This document shows positions 33,540-47,639 of a stretch of DNA of 64,000 nt, piece after piece. Location of the stretch: the NCBI GenBank assembly GCA_000469685.2, contig LS997565.1:16767293-16831292 (forward strand), given 5' to 3'. The notes beneath the pieces were generated by a model. It worked only from the letters and a program-made list of their open reading frames with translations. It was not told the origin of the DNA and made no database searches. This stretch comes from Haemonchus contortus (Eukaryota > Nematoda > Chromadorea > Rhabditida > Trichostrongylidae). Made by a program: the position numbers and the translations under genes. The first letter of the stretch is position 1, and every line of letters begins with the position of its first letter.

Positions 33540-35829
33540 TGGAACATACAGCAAAAGAGTCTCCTTCGTCTGCTTGTTGACCCAATCTCATCTTCGTCCA
33601 CTTTTTTTTCGGCTATGGACTTTTTTGAAGCCAAAATAAGAGGGGTAGCGGTCGCAGTCAGAGCTCCAACGAGCGTCCGGACCTGAGGAAACGCAATCCT
33701 CAATATCTTCTAAGGGAACAATACGCTCCGGGAATCTGAAAATGTGCTACAGTGGTCGGCCGAGTTGTAGCGACCGTTGCGATGTGGATCCACATCCCGC
33801 GTCGAGGGTGCCAGGATATGCTCTAGCATTCTGGGGCCATGGAATGTCTCTTGAGGTTTTACGCCTGAGATCGTAATGGCTATTAGAGGAAGTGTCCATT
33901 CGACCTGTTTGAGGGTCGCAACGACAGATTTCTTGTTGCAGCCACCTGCCTAAGTAGCCGCCTGTCGATATTCTTCCGTAGTCCTAACCATCAGTGCCTC
34001 TGAATAATTGTTGCGCCACCACCGAATGTAAGTTTAGTCTCTCCCTAAAGGCTTCCTAATGGCTGGACTGTACCGATTTGAGAATTAACTGGTCACTAGA
34101 ACCCTAGTACGGCCCATAAAGTGGACCACTAGCTCTGAAATAAGTTTGATCTTGGTTGCTTCAAACTAACCTGGGTAGCAACCCTTTAGTAGGTCCCTAT
34201 TGTCATTAATTGAAGTTATTTGGTGAGCTGACCCATGGATCCATTCCATGAGACGCGTGTACCTTATATCCATGGGTTGATTCCTGATCAAGATAATGGC
34301 AAGCTTATTGAATGACTGTGTAGTATGCTATACTAGGTCTAGCAATGTCTGGAAAATATGGACCATACGTGCTAAAACTCCGAAGTTTGAGGATCGCACT
34401 GTTGTAGTTTCTTCAACTAGAATCCCAACATTGCGGATCCGGAAGATATTGTTTTTAGTAATATAGTCAAATATTGTGCGAAACTGGTGATTTCAACGGA
34501 ATACTCGTCCCGACGAACTCATCCGGAAATTGCACTACTCCTTCCATCCTTCATTTCCTACTTCTCTTCTCTTCCTCCGCTTCTTCCATACCCTTCTTCA
34601 CACTGAAGCCTATCTCGGCCATCTCTTTTTCCGACATCAACGGTTTCTGCACCTTTATTTTATTAGTCGCAGGTCATCACTCTTTGGGATTGACGTCATC
34701 TCTATCTGTACGAATCTCTTTCCATCCTGGACTAGCTCCTCCGTCACTACCGCTCCTTCCGCGGTATTCTCACTCTACTTGTCTTTCTCGACAGACGGGC
34801 TAGCAATATACACTGCTTAATCAACATACGGTTTCTTCTGCTCCTTTCCTTTTCTGGGGTAGACTGCGACGGCTCTACTGTACGGGGTGTTTCAAAAGTA
34901 TAGGCGCCAAAATTCGGAAACTTATAAGGTCGAGGCAGTTTATCAAACCAACTCTACTCATTGTTAATTAGTCGCACAAGTAGGTTTTCTGCATAGTGAC
35001 TGAAGTGAAACTCCCAATATCTTCTAGATGGCGAAGGCTCATTCAATGCCACTTGCAATCATTGACATACGAGCGGCTGAAGGGTGTCATGATTTCTCTT
35101 GATTCCTACAATATCCCTACAGAAGGCTACAGAACGATACAGAGAAAAAGATTCCGTCAAAGAGAAACAGGAAGGAGCGGAAGGGCGAGTTGTTTTTCTA
35201 TTAAAATGCCCGTCTGCGTGTCGACGGTGATTCTGAGTGAACAATCAAAAAGTCGGCAAAGGAACAGGGTTGTCGGTGTTGTCGATGGGGCGGTTTGTGA
35301 AGCAGAAGCAGAAGCTTGTCGTTATTATCGTGTGCAGGAATTCCGCTTCATTTCTGGTCTCAACAGACAGTGCTGGGCCAAAAAATGTAGAAATTTGCTA
35401 GTTCACTTGAGTGGAGACATGCAACCCTTCATTGTTCTCTCCAACTAAAAAATTACGAAAAAACCATTCCTCGGCAAAAAAAAACGATCAAGTTCTGGCT
35501 ATAATCATCGATCGTGCAGTCTCTTGTAAAAACGTAGCAATAACATTTATTTATTACACTCATAAGAGTGCGTCCGGATGTGGCAGAAAGGAAACAAACA
35601 ATAGCATAGAATGAACAAGTGCCGCTCACATAAAACTACGGCGGCTAGCACCTGGCAGTGAGAAAAAAGAAATAAAAGTTGAGAAAAGAACAGAACCAAA
35701 CAAAAACCCAAAACAGAACAATGAAACTGTGAGGCCACAACTCTATGAAAGGAGGAGACATTGCAAGTAACATCAAGTATGAATCCTTCTTAAAGCACGA
35801 TGAGGACGCAGTGGAATAATAGTAATTAT
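33540..35829. other. Intergenic DNA, possible DNA-transposon end at 34885
   Basis: Mostly featureless. GGGGTGTTTCAAAAGTATAGG (34885-34905) resembles a mariner-type terminal repeat, but no transposase or partner end was found. A pyrimidine-rich stretch (34530-34650) gives Ser/Phe/Leu-rich spurious frames. Confidence 0.35.
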
Positions 35830-36640
35830 TCTTCTTCATTCAGACTGGCGCCAGCAAACAAGCGATTCTTGAATTCTTTAGCCAAAGCTAATTTGAAGCC
35901 TGAAGCTTTCCTAAACTTGAAAGTCTTCACTAATGTTATTTCAAGGAAGCACAACTCTGCAGAAAAACGAACCTCTGTAAGACGCACTATTAGCACCATC
36001 TAGGCAGAGCCTGTAGGGATGACCTTTAGTGATGCTGGCGAACGGAGATACGCGAAACAGATCAGAGAGCAAATTTTCGGTTTCTTGGGATACAATTTTA
36101 TACAAAAAGCCCAAATCGGCACCTTTCCTCCGATCCTCTAACGTTAGTGCGTCAAGAAGGGTGAGGCAAGTCACATATGGCATTCTAGACAAACCCTTTC
36201 GAGCGAAAATCCTGGAGGTGAATCGCTTCTGTAGGTGAATAAGAACAGCAAAATGATTTTTTCTGGGGAGTCACTGGCGAGGTTAAAACTTCCGTGACCT
36301 CGTTGGTGAAAACTGACAAAGATCTGTACTCAAAGGGTGTCCTGATAGACGTAATGAAGCACTGATCCTGCTCCGCCTCCTGAAACAGTTCGTAGTCCTT
36401 CCAGCAAGGCGATACTCCTGCCCACAGATGCAAGCTCGCCGGTCAGCGGTGCCCACGCTAGCTGCCCAACTCATGAGCAACGAACATCCTGCCTTACTGA
36501 TATTATTATAGCTCACTTGGTTCGTATGGTTTCTGATTAGAAAAGGACCTGTCGAGCTCGCGGTCACAATTTGGTTTCCTAGAAAGCAAGACTCAAAAAG
36601 AGCTGAGAAGGAATGAAGAAGGGTACTTGCGTGTAACATG
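35830..36640 (-). mobile_element. CR1/Jockey-like LINE relic, RT C-terminal part
   Basis: On the minus strand, the frame 36192-35941 reads LTLLDALTLEDRRKGADLGFLYKI (split here: LLDALTLEDRRKGADL, then FLYKIVSQETENLL), then a TRGHPYRL-like KGHPYRL, and ends with RVVLPxNNISEDFQ and ESFRLQISF. This is the characteristic C-terminal signature of CR1-like LINEs (L..L..RR...DL.F.YK, then RV..PWN.L...V..A.S...FK). Upstream frames at 36640-36185 add CWKDYELFQEAEQDQC. The Trp of PWN is now a stop and several frameshifts are present. Truncated at the 5' end. Confidence 0.6.
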
Positions 36641-38445
36641 CGAGGAGCTCGAAAGCAAACTTTGGGCCTTTATCCGCGCTCATGGGTTATATTTTAAAAT
36701 GTGGTTGTAGCATGTTGTAGCACATAGTGTTAGCAAATGTGCGTATATTCCATTGTAATTCTCGTCCGAGCTTTGAATACATTGCCACGCCCTGATGTAG
36801 TCTCAGCGGCCACTTGCTGAGCCCAGGGAGTATTAATCTGGGGTTCTACAAATGGCTACGAATCAGCTGAATTAGGGTCACTCTTAGGTCGAGTTGGAAT
36901 AGCAGGAAAACAAGGTGGACTTTTGTGCTTCTCTGGAGTGAAGTTGTATGAGTTAATCGCGCAATATTCTGCCTTGGACTGGGAAACGAAGGAGCAACCC
37001 TATCCCCAAACTGTCTCCGATTCAAACCACGGGATGCGCTGGGTAGACTCTTCTTTTGACTACTACCAGGTGAACCCTTGATGGCAAAAGAGCGTAAAAA
37101 CACACAAGAACGCAACCAATTTCTGGAAGCAACGGCGCTAATTGAGGTTACAAAGTTTTATCTCAATTATGCGGCTGTTAATAATAAGATAAGTGGTAAC
37201 AAAGTCAACCCAATGATTAAAATTTACGTTTTCCACTTTCCATATTTCTAGATTAATTCACAGCATCTAGCGTTAACCAGTAAACCACTTGCGAAAACTT
37301 CTTGAGCAAATGTAAATATATTAGGCATCAAATGAAACGTCATAGAGAAGAGCACTGCATATCGAAGCATCATTGGAACGCCAACGTAATTATGATTATG
37401 TTTTATTATCGGAAGTCAAAGAAAATAATAGAAAGGCAAAAAGAAACACAAACAAGTCTCCGATAAGCAGTAATTTTGAACTAATGGGGAACAACATAGG
37501 GATCTGCGAGAAGGACTGGAATTTGGCTCGGAAGGGCAGTGGCTGACAATACTACAAACTCGTACAGGGTGAAAAATTGAAATCATTCACCAAACTCATC
37601 AATTATTAACACTTTGAAAGTATTTAGGGTAACTTCTACGACACTTGGTTCGGTTGCCTTTGCCATATTTCTAGAAACTGTTGTGCTATTTTTTCCTCAA
37701 ATGAGGCTATAGCATTTTTTGCTTGTTGATATCTTTGGACATCGTTTTTGGATCAGAAACAGGCTTACATTTGGATGACAGCATTTTGTAGGGGCTAGTT
37801 CTATCTAAATAAAAAAAATTAGAGCATCAACAAGCAACTGCTCAAAGCGGTTGATCCTAATTTTTTACCCTCTCATAGTAAAGGAATCAAACGTTACTTA
37901 AGCCTCCTGGGTCATCAGATGAAAAAATAGTCTGAAGAACCATTTGCTTGTCTTTCGCACATAAGGCATAAGGCGGAAAAGCGATCATCTGGTTACTGAG
38001 ATACACGAAACCTTCCACTACTTTGTAGTCGGCAACGCAATAGGTCTCCCACCAGGCTTACCATTTGCATTATTTTAGATTGAAAGCACATAGTTCGTTT
38101 ATCCCTCCACTTCAAAACCAGCTCTTTAATACAATTTTGCGATAGAAGAGCTCACCATTTTTTAGCTTTTTGTCTCTTACCTCAGCGTTGGAAGTAGGCT
38201 TTTTCAATCCCTTCTAGGAGCATCTGCTAGTAATAGTAGTGCCCTTCTTCAGAAGACCGTCGGTTAATGATAAGCTTATATACCAGTTGCCGTTGTAAGA
38301 CTTGAAGTAGAATAATTGGCTATGATCAGCTGATCCTACTAATCTACTCTACTTTGCATTTGTGCTCCAATGGTAGGCGTCCGAATCGTTCGAATCATCA
38401 CGAATTCCGCCGCGCAATTGGCCGCGCACACAGAATCCCACGAAT
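36641..38445. other. Intergenic DNA without recognised features
   Basis: AT-rich with no recognisable motif. The 37115-36846 minus-strand frame has no family resemblance and is probably chance or LINE debris. Confidence 0.4.
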
Positions 38446-39706
38446 GGCCGCATTCATACTAGGTGCCGTAGACGGCATCGAGTGCCGTATACGGTCGTCT
38501 CGGTGCCGTGTACGGCACTCGATGCCGTAGACGGTCGTCTCGGTGCCGTGTACGGCACTCGATGCCGTAGACGGTCGTCTCGGTGCCGTCTACGGCACTC
38601 AGTGCCGTACACGGCACCGAGACGACCGTCTACGGCACCAGTCGTACGAAACCAATCGATGGACAGCTCCCATTGATGACTCATCCTACGGGATGACTGT
38701 TTGAGATAATTGTGCGCCTTTTTCTCTTCGCTCGCAGCAGATTTTGTTGTGATTTTCATTTTGTATCACGTCCCGTGCTTATTACCGACCTTCCGTGCGC
38801 GTAATGGTCGCTTGAGCTCGTTATTTTTTCACTTATTTTTCTTACCCCTCTTATTTCAATAATTTGTTGTGGGAATTTTTCTATTTCATTTTTTCTAATT
38901 TTTCTATTCGAATTTTTTATTTCTATTTTTTCCTGCTCGGTATTCTAGTTAGTACTGGTGTGTTATGCGTGCCTTTTTTCATTCTTACTATTCTATAGTA
39001 TACTATTCACACTTACAAAATCATTATTTCGGAACCAAATGATGTCAGTACTAGCTAGAATATAAAGCAGAAAAAAATAGAAATAAAAAATTTTATAGAA
39101 AAAATAAAATAGAAAAATTCCCACAACAAATTATTGAAATAAGAGGGGTAGAAAAATAAGTGAAAAAATAATGAGCTCAAGCGACCATTACGCGCACGGA
39201 AGATCAGTAATAAGCACGGGACGTGATACAAAATGAAAATCACAACAAAATCTGCTACGAGCGAAGAGAAAAAGGAGCACAGTTATCTCAAACAGTCATC
39301 CCGTAGGATGAGTCATCAATGGGAGCTGTCCATCGATTGGTTTCGTACGACCGTCTACGGCATCGAGTGCCGTACACGGCACCGAGACGACCGTCTACGG
39401 CACTCGATGCCGTCTACGGCACTCGATGCCGTCTACGGCACTCGATGCCGTCTACGGCACTCGATGCCGTCTACGGCACTCGATGCCGTCTACGGCACTC
39501 GATGCCGTCTACGGCACTCGATGCCGTCTACGGCACTCGATGCCGTCTACGGCACTCGATGCCGTCTACGGCACTCGATGCCGTCTACGGCACTCGATGC
39601 CGTCTACGGCACTCGATGCCGTCTACGGCACTCGATGCCGTCTACGGCACTCGATGCCGTCTACGGCACTCGAGTGCCGTATACGGCACCTAGTATGAAT
39701 GCGGCC
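38446..39706. mobile_element. Foldback-type element: 1.26-kb palindrome with internal arrays
   Basis: The outer ends GGCCGCATTCATACTAGGTGCC (38446) and its reverse complement (ending 39706) bound a structure whose two arms are near-identical inverted copies. The left arm runs to about 38957 and the right arm begins about 39044; both carry the same block (cgtacgaaaccaatcgatgg through gaatttttctatttcatt). About 85 bp separate them. Near the outer ends the arms carry tandem repeats, different in the two arms: 40-bp units on the left (38480-38610) and 14 x 19-bp units on the right (39405-39670). Long inverted repeats containing direct-repeat arrays are the hallmark of foldback transposons. No transposase is present. 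Confidence 0.75.
39405..39670. repeat. 14 x 19-bp tandem array
   Basis: Exactly 14 units of CGATGCCGTCTACGGCACT (266 bp) with no visible variation. Each unit contains the near-palindrome TGCCGT-CT-ACGGCA. Because 3 x 19 = 57, all frames stay open and give repetitive ORFs that are not genes. It is expanded relative to the corresponding part of the left arm. Confidence 0.95.
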
Positions 39707-40007
39707 AATCGTGCGTCCCCCCGTCCTCCGTGGAATAAGTCCGTAAATGCGCGTTGCCTAATGTTTCCGCAATTCTGCAGAATTTACGGTCATGTTCTAC
39801 ACGTGCTTATTCCTACTCTTTTAATCCACTCGATCCGGCTTGGTTCCTTTCTAGAACTGAGATTTCGGGAATGGATTTTTTTTTGAGTTTGTTATTTTTA
39901 GTTGCGGCTCCATTCTTGCTATACTTGAGTAGTACAGCAGTTTTTTTTTCATGTTCTAATTGCCCCGTTATTTTGTTAGAAGAACATTGTTGTTTTTAAG
40001 AAGTTGA

Positions 40008-42621
<2,614 letters not shown>

Positions 42622-43000
42622 CTTGAATGATCATTCACCTCTGTATTCGTACTGTTCATACCGTTGTTTCTGATGCTCTTATTGAACTGTTCCACGAAGT
42701 GGTTTGATAGAGTTTCATTGGAATAGTCATTGTTTCCTTTTTGGGTTATCCATAATGAGAAAACCTACACGAGATCGTTCCCATAAATCTTTCAGAGGAA
42801 GGTGACCTGGGTGTACTATTTGTTTTCGAATCATCCCTTATAGCTCGTTCGAGTGGTATAATGCTCGAATATTAGAATGGAACTTGCTGCTGCTGTGATT
42901 GTTCATTATTCGTATTTATCGCTTTTTCGAATTCCTGATGTACATATGAGAGAGGTGTCTATTCTGTTTTCTGTTAATGTGAATTTGGGCTTTTTTCCGA

Positions 43001-43006
43001 AATAAA
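43001..43006 (+). terminator. Poly(A) signal of SRP54
   Basis: AATAAA 380 bp after the SRP54 stop and only 139 bp before the RNASEH2B start codon, spacing typical of neighbouring genes in a nematode operon. Confidence 0.6.
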
Positions 43007-43134
43007 AATGTAATAAGAATGCTTCCCATTCTGCTTGTTTGCGGCTGTTAGATCCTATATTTGGCTGATATATTTCAATGCAATCTCTTCATTATGGACT
43101 GCTTTGATTGGAACGAAAACGTAGTGTCCTGGAT

Positions 43135-43144
43135 CTATCTTCAG
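43135..43144 (+). promoter_or_regulatory. Putative spliced-leader acceptor of RNASEH2B
   Basis: TATCTTCAG directly abuts the start ATG at 43145. With the preceding poly(A) signal only about 140 bp away, it suggests trans-splicing, possibly to an SL2-type leader for a downstream operon gene. Confidence 0.5.
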
Positions 43145-44796
43145 ATGGTGAGGCAAACTAGAGCAAGTGCAAAAAGTGATTCCGACGTATCCGATGAATC
43201 AGTTATAGCTGACATTCCACGCAAAGGACCACCACCATCTGATGCAAGCTATGAGAGGAAATTCGTCATAGTTAAAGGTTCTGTACGTCAAAGCTGTTTC
43301 GACGAAGTGTTTTCAGGATGTTTTTTATGATTTAGTTTACAGAAAATTCTCTTACAAACAGTCATCTTTATCTGATTCGGCATCCCAAGAACCGTACTCC
43401 TTGTCTGTATCGAGTCAACGAGAAATACTGTGAAGAGGTAAAATAAAGGCATTCTTGCAATTTTTTTCCTTTTACATCAGGAAATTATTAGTAGCCTAAG
43501 GCGATGACGAAGTTCCCGCTCAAAGCCTTACGCTTACCTTAATTATATATGCTCCCAAATTCCATTTTGGAGCGGAGCATGAATCTTTTGTAAATGTTAT
43601 GTACCAAAATTTTTCACAAGTGGATGAGAAAGGGCTAGTTTGACAATGATAACGATTTCTCTTAAGGGTGAGTAGTAGAGAAACCTTTTGATAAAGCAGC
43701 TTTTTTTCTAGAATTTACCACAACCGAGTAAAAAAGGATGGAAGGTTTCTTTATTGGCATTTTTATAACCCTCGTTTTCAAGGTTGTCACAGTGGGCGAT
43801 GGCTTTCGGTCATGGTTTTACGGCGACAGCGTCGTTTCTGATGGACTGATTCGCCTTTTCTCTCCCGTACATCCACTATTTCTTGCTTTACCTTATTTTT
43901 TTGATACAAAGGTACGTTTAGTTATTCGCTGATTGCAACCTCGTACTTCCTGATAGAAGACTTACAGGACTAATTTCAGGATGTTTTCAAAGAGCTGGAG
44001 GAGATTGTTTGTGATCCAGAATGTCCCTCCATCACTACACTTTTAAAAAATGAGCAGTTCCTCAAGAACATTGATAAGATTTGTGATTCAAAAGGTACGG
44101 TTGAGAGCTTATCATTCCAACATAAGTCTTATGTGTTATCAGTGACCTGTTTCAGAAGTTTGTGATACAAAAGTATTTCGTTTTAATGAGAACCTAACCC
44201 TTGAATGGATTGCTGGTCGATTCCGACGGCTTCGAGATGCACTCTTGGAGCAGGGCGACCTACATAAGTCCATCCTATCAAATAGTTGGGTTTCAAATGT
44301 CTTTCTTCTAGTTGACAGTTAGAGTTTGACCGACTTCATTTTGAGGTTCTCCTGGTAACCACATCTGTGAGCTCTCAATTACTTTTTCCTTTAAGGCGAT
44401 GTGCTAGATCGGTACTCATTCGGCTTACTGTCTGACTACATGAGTCCTGACTTAACTGTGCTAGCCAAGGCCCATCTCTCCATACAAGATCCTGTAAATA
44501 ATGAGAATGAACGCGTGGATATGTCAATGAAAAGAAAAGCAGACGAAAGCTTTGAAGAGATTGTACAGAAGCAAGTTAAAGTAAGTACTTCCTTTTAATT
44601 TCTTCCAAGGCACTTTGATCTTAGGGTGAAATTGACAGGATGATTGAATTATTGCCTTTTTGTTCTGAACACTCACCTATGAAAAGAACACTCACTCTCA
44701 TTACAGAAGCCTAAAGAATCGATAGTAACGAAGAAACTGCAGCAAGCCAGTAAAGGCACAAAATCTATAAGTCATTTTTTCACCAAGAAGGCTTAA
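43145..44796 (+). CDS. RNASEH2B: Ribonuclease H2 subunit B
   Basis: Non-catalytic subunit of the trimeric RNase H2, which removes ribonucleotides from DNA in the nucleus. Seven exons: 43145-43277, 43343-43437, 43783-43911, 43980-44094, 44156-44284, 44396-44580, 44707-44796. All splice phases agree, giving 291 residues (family about 300). Recognition: N-terminal LYLIRHPKNRTPCLYRVNE, GDGFRSWFYGDSVVSDG and LFSPVHPLFLALPYF (the conserved 'P.DP.FL.L.YL' core), then helical C-terminal regions with LTLEWIAGRFRRL and YMSPDL. It ends with a basic tail containing TKSISHFF at residues 280-287, a PIP-box-like motif with Thr for the first Gln. This fits the known PCNA link of the B subunit. The donor of exon 1 was chosen to keep frame (AAAG|GTTCTG). 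Confidence 0.88.
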
Positions 44797-45052
44797 ACAT
44801 GTGTACATCATCGTTATTTCACTTACCATACTATCATAATTTTTGATACTTCTTGCCTGACTACACAATAACACTTTTGGTTCGCTTAGGCATTCCTTTA
44901 TTCGCCTTTATTATTGATTGCCTTGTATCCTTTGTGAAACGGTGATCTCATGTGACAGTTACTAATAAGCTTTCCAAAATTTCAAGCTTTCACAGTTGTA
45001 ATAAGTATCAGGGCGATTTTGGGTTTTGTTTATGTGCTCATGTTCCGAGTCC

Positions 45053-45058
45053 AATAAA
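45053..45058 (+). terminator. Poly(A) signal of RNASEH2B
   Basis: AATAAA about 257 bp after the stop codon. The next gene's start is some 425 bp further, a looser gap than the other two gene pairs. Confidence 0.55.
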
Positions 45059-45482
45059 CTGATTCGTTCAAGTTGTATCTGGATTTCACTTGGTTCGGTT
45101 TTGATACGAGAGGAGTACTTGTGGATTCATCGCTTTTCTTGCAGTCGATCTCTGCAGTTCTTGTAAAAGTTATACAGAGGATATGATTTTTGGCCCTGAT
45201 TAATCCCGTTTCGGTTTACGCTCCAAATTCGACAACCGTTGGGAAATGTGTAGTTTCTGAATGAGTATTTTACCTATGCAATGGTATACGAGAGCGGTAC
45301 TAGCTCTCTTACACTTACTCAGTGACCTTAGAAGTCTAGACAGCATATAAGTCACTTCTTTTATGTAAACTTGTTAACATTTCGCAGAGGACATAGTTGA
45401 GTTAATCCCCATTAAAAGCCTTTGAATGTCTTTTGAAACATATTTCCAAGGTTCAAATATCTCGCTTCTGAAGGAATCGAAG

Positions 45483-47415
45483 ATGTCGCGGCTCGCGGCA
45501 TCTCGAATCGTTCATGCCGGCAGAGGAATAGGTGACGTAACTCCTTATGGAAAGCGAATGGATCGCCTCAGCAGAAGGATCTTTGGTGAAGTTGTTCGAG
45601 CTACCGATGACAGGAGCATGAAGGTGGTCCTTATGCTCTCATTTTTTGTTCAAATCGAGTATTTATACATTGGAAAGGAGGAAATGATGAGTAACTAGCG
45701 GTGATCACAGGCTACTGAGCACCGACCTCGATGATGTTATATGAGGGATAGGTGTATGACGGCGCACCTTTCAGTAAGACGGTAATCCCCAGTAAATAGA
45801 AGTGTTTCAAACTGAATAATGCTATGGAGATTCTATGTAGCTTTGCGCAGGGGATTGAGAGTTTGAGGATCCATTGAATGATTCAAAATTGGGTATGCTT
45901 TGAAAATAAGCTGTACTCAGTTATATGATAGGGGAGCCGTGGTTATAGCAGTTTTTTTAAATGTTAGACCATAATCCACCTTCAAATCCAACACCTAGAA
46001 TTCTGCGCCAATCTATCACTGCTCGAGTCTTGTACTTTCAAAGTTACTGCTTTTTAAGGTAGTTCGGATCATGTCTGCAGAACCAATTGAAACGAAGGAA
46101 CAGTTGTCTGTGAAATATTATCCTAATTTACCAATGTTCCACTACCTCACCAAAATGCTTCGATTCCACGGCCTCTTCTTCGACGACCATGTTGTATTTC
46201 GGCAGGTGGGATTATCACATTTTCACTATACCGCTCAGACTCGCTATCGTAGGCAATAAATTTATTTATTCGAATCATTATTGCTTGAGAGTAAAGCATG
46301 CTTTGCGTTGGGAGCTGCCGAGAGAGGAGAAATTTATGTACGTGATTTCACTCATAAAAAAACTTGCGAAAATAATGTTGAATTGTCGAAAGGGGCTGTT
46401 GTCTGCGACTTTTTTGCTATCAATAATTTCTGTTTCACAACGAGTAAAATTAGTATAAAGCAAATGTTGGGCTATGGTAGGTAACCTCACATTCTCCACA
46501 TTCACAGGTGGATTTTAGATTATGTCACATTGCCTTGTTGTACTGATAATACTTATGCTCATTACCCTACCTTAATGGATCACAACCTTGTGTCAGGTTG
46601 TGAGGCGTTAGTTTTCTGGTATGTTTGAGCTTGAACAAAGTGCGAGACTTACGCTTTTAAGACGGCTTAGGTTATGTTGATGTCCGTCCCAGATAGGAGT
46701 GATTAAGAACATGTTGTTGGCTGGAGTGGTTTTGATGTTCTGGCATGTATTCGATTGCGGGCTTCCTCTTGATCCTACTTTATTCATTTTTTGAGACGTA
46801 CTCTCTACTGATACTTTCTCTATCTCAAAACATCTACTTAAATAGTAGATATTTTTTTAAAGAAAAATGACAAGATTCCTTCTACGTTTCTCAGCGAGAA
46901 ACGAAACGTACATCCAAAGCCAGTCTGAGCATTTCCCAATTTTGCCATCGAACGCCTGTGTCCTATCTTTCCTTCCCGATTAGATAACAACTCACGGGGC
47001 TATCGCCAATTCTTTTTTCCAACATGGACAATTTCGCAACAGAAAATGAATTCTAAGACAACTTGGTAACTCTCCTTTGTTTTATCTTACCCGCCAATTC
47101 ATTGCCTCAACTCACACGATGAAAGACTTCGATTCCTGACCGTTAGTTGTTCGAGCGTAAGAATTGTTCCGAATTTAAGAAATTCTTCTTAGCGGCATTA
47201 TATAAGAAGATTTCGTTGTTCTGAGCATAAGAATTGTTCCGAGTTTTGGAAGTTCATCGGAGTGGCCTTATATAAGGAGATTTCGTTGTTTATTTTGTTT
47301 AGTAAATTAGTTTCCGGTTCAGGTACAAGATGAGCTGAAAATCCTCCGCGGAAAAGTGGTTAGACCACCGATTGGACAGGGAAAGCGAGCATTGCTGAGA
47401 GGCGCGAAGAAGTAA
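45483..47415 (+). CDS. mrps-33: Mitochondrial ribosomal protein S33
   Basis: Small-subunit protein of the mitochondrial ribosome. Three exons: 45483-45623, 46059-46205, 47323-47415, all phase 0, giving 126 residues. Family signatures: YGKRMDRLSRRIFGEVVRAT, SMKVV at the first junction, KYYPNLPMFHYLTKMLRFHG (compare the conserved 'YP....Y..L...LR..GL..DEH'), FFDDHVVFRQ, VQDELKILRGKVVRPPIGQG, and the basic end KRALLRGAKK. It is slightly longer than vertebrate versions, with an N-terminal extension. An in-frame ATG at 45426 would add 19 residues; I prefer 45483. The second intron (46206-47322) contains a tandem duplication. Confidence 0.9.
47146..47284 (+). repeat. Two-copy ~69-bp tandem duplication in MRPS33 intron 2
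   Basis: 47146-47214 and 47215-47284 share GTTGTTC.GAGC.TAAGAATT, the GTTCCGA and TATATAAG.AGATTTC blocks at about 80% identity. It ends 38 bp before the last exon. Confidence 0.8.
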
Positions 47416-47462
47416 AAATATCTGATTAGTTGATAGTATAGATGTAATCATGAATGAAGTAT

Positions 47463-47468
47463 AATAAA
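47463..47468 (+). terminator. Poly(A) signal of MRPS33
   Basis: AATAAA 48 bp after the stop, followed by a T-rich run, and about 170 bp before the PNKP start. This suggests MRPS33 and PNKP are co-transcribed. Confidence 0.65.
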
Positions 47469-47639
47469 CTGTTTTTTTTTTCAAATGTTATGCATTCCCT
47501 TATACAGTATTACATATAGCTTACCTCTCTATATTCTGGAAAACCTTTTTCACATGGTATCTGGTCAAAATAATGAGCACAGTAAAAAGTGATCGCTACT
47601 GCACGATTGGGTTTGAGAGCGCGACGTGTGCTCAGTACA

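Noticed and set aside
34885..34905. mariner-like terminal repeat
   Set aside because: A single end resembling a terminal repeat with no partner or transposase; not enough to call an element.
39233..39886. 217-codon ORF with a repeated 19-residue unit
   Set aside because: It reads through the 14 x 19-bp array of the foldback element. The 57-nt triple period keeps frames open, and the upstream part is the antisense of the other arm.
43061..43144. Upstream in-frame extension of RNASEH2B (MADIFQCNLF...)
   Set aside because: A strong splice acceptor directly precedes the ATG at 43145, and the extension has no similarity to family N-termini.
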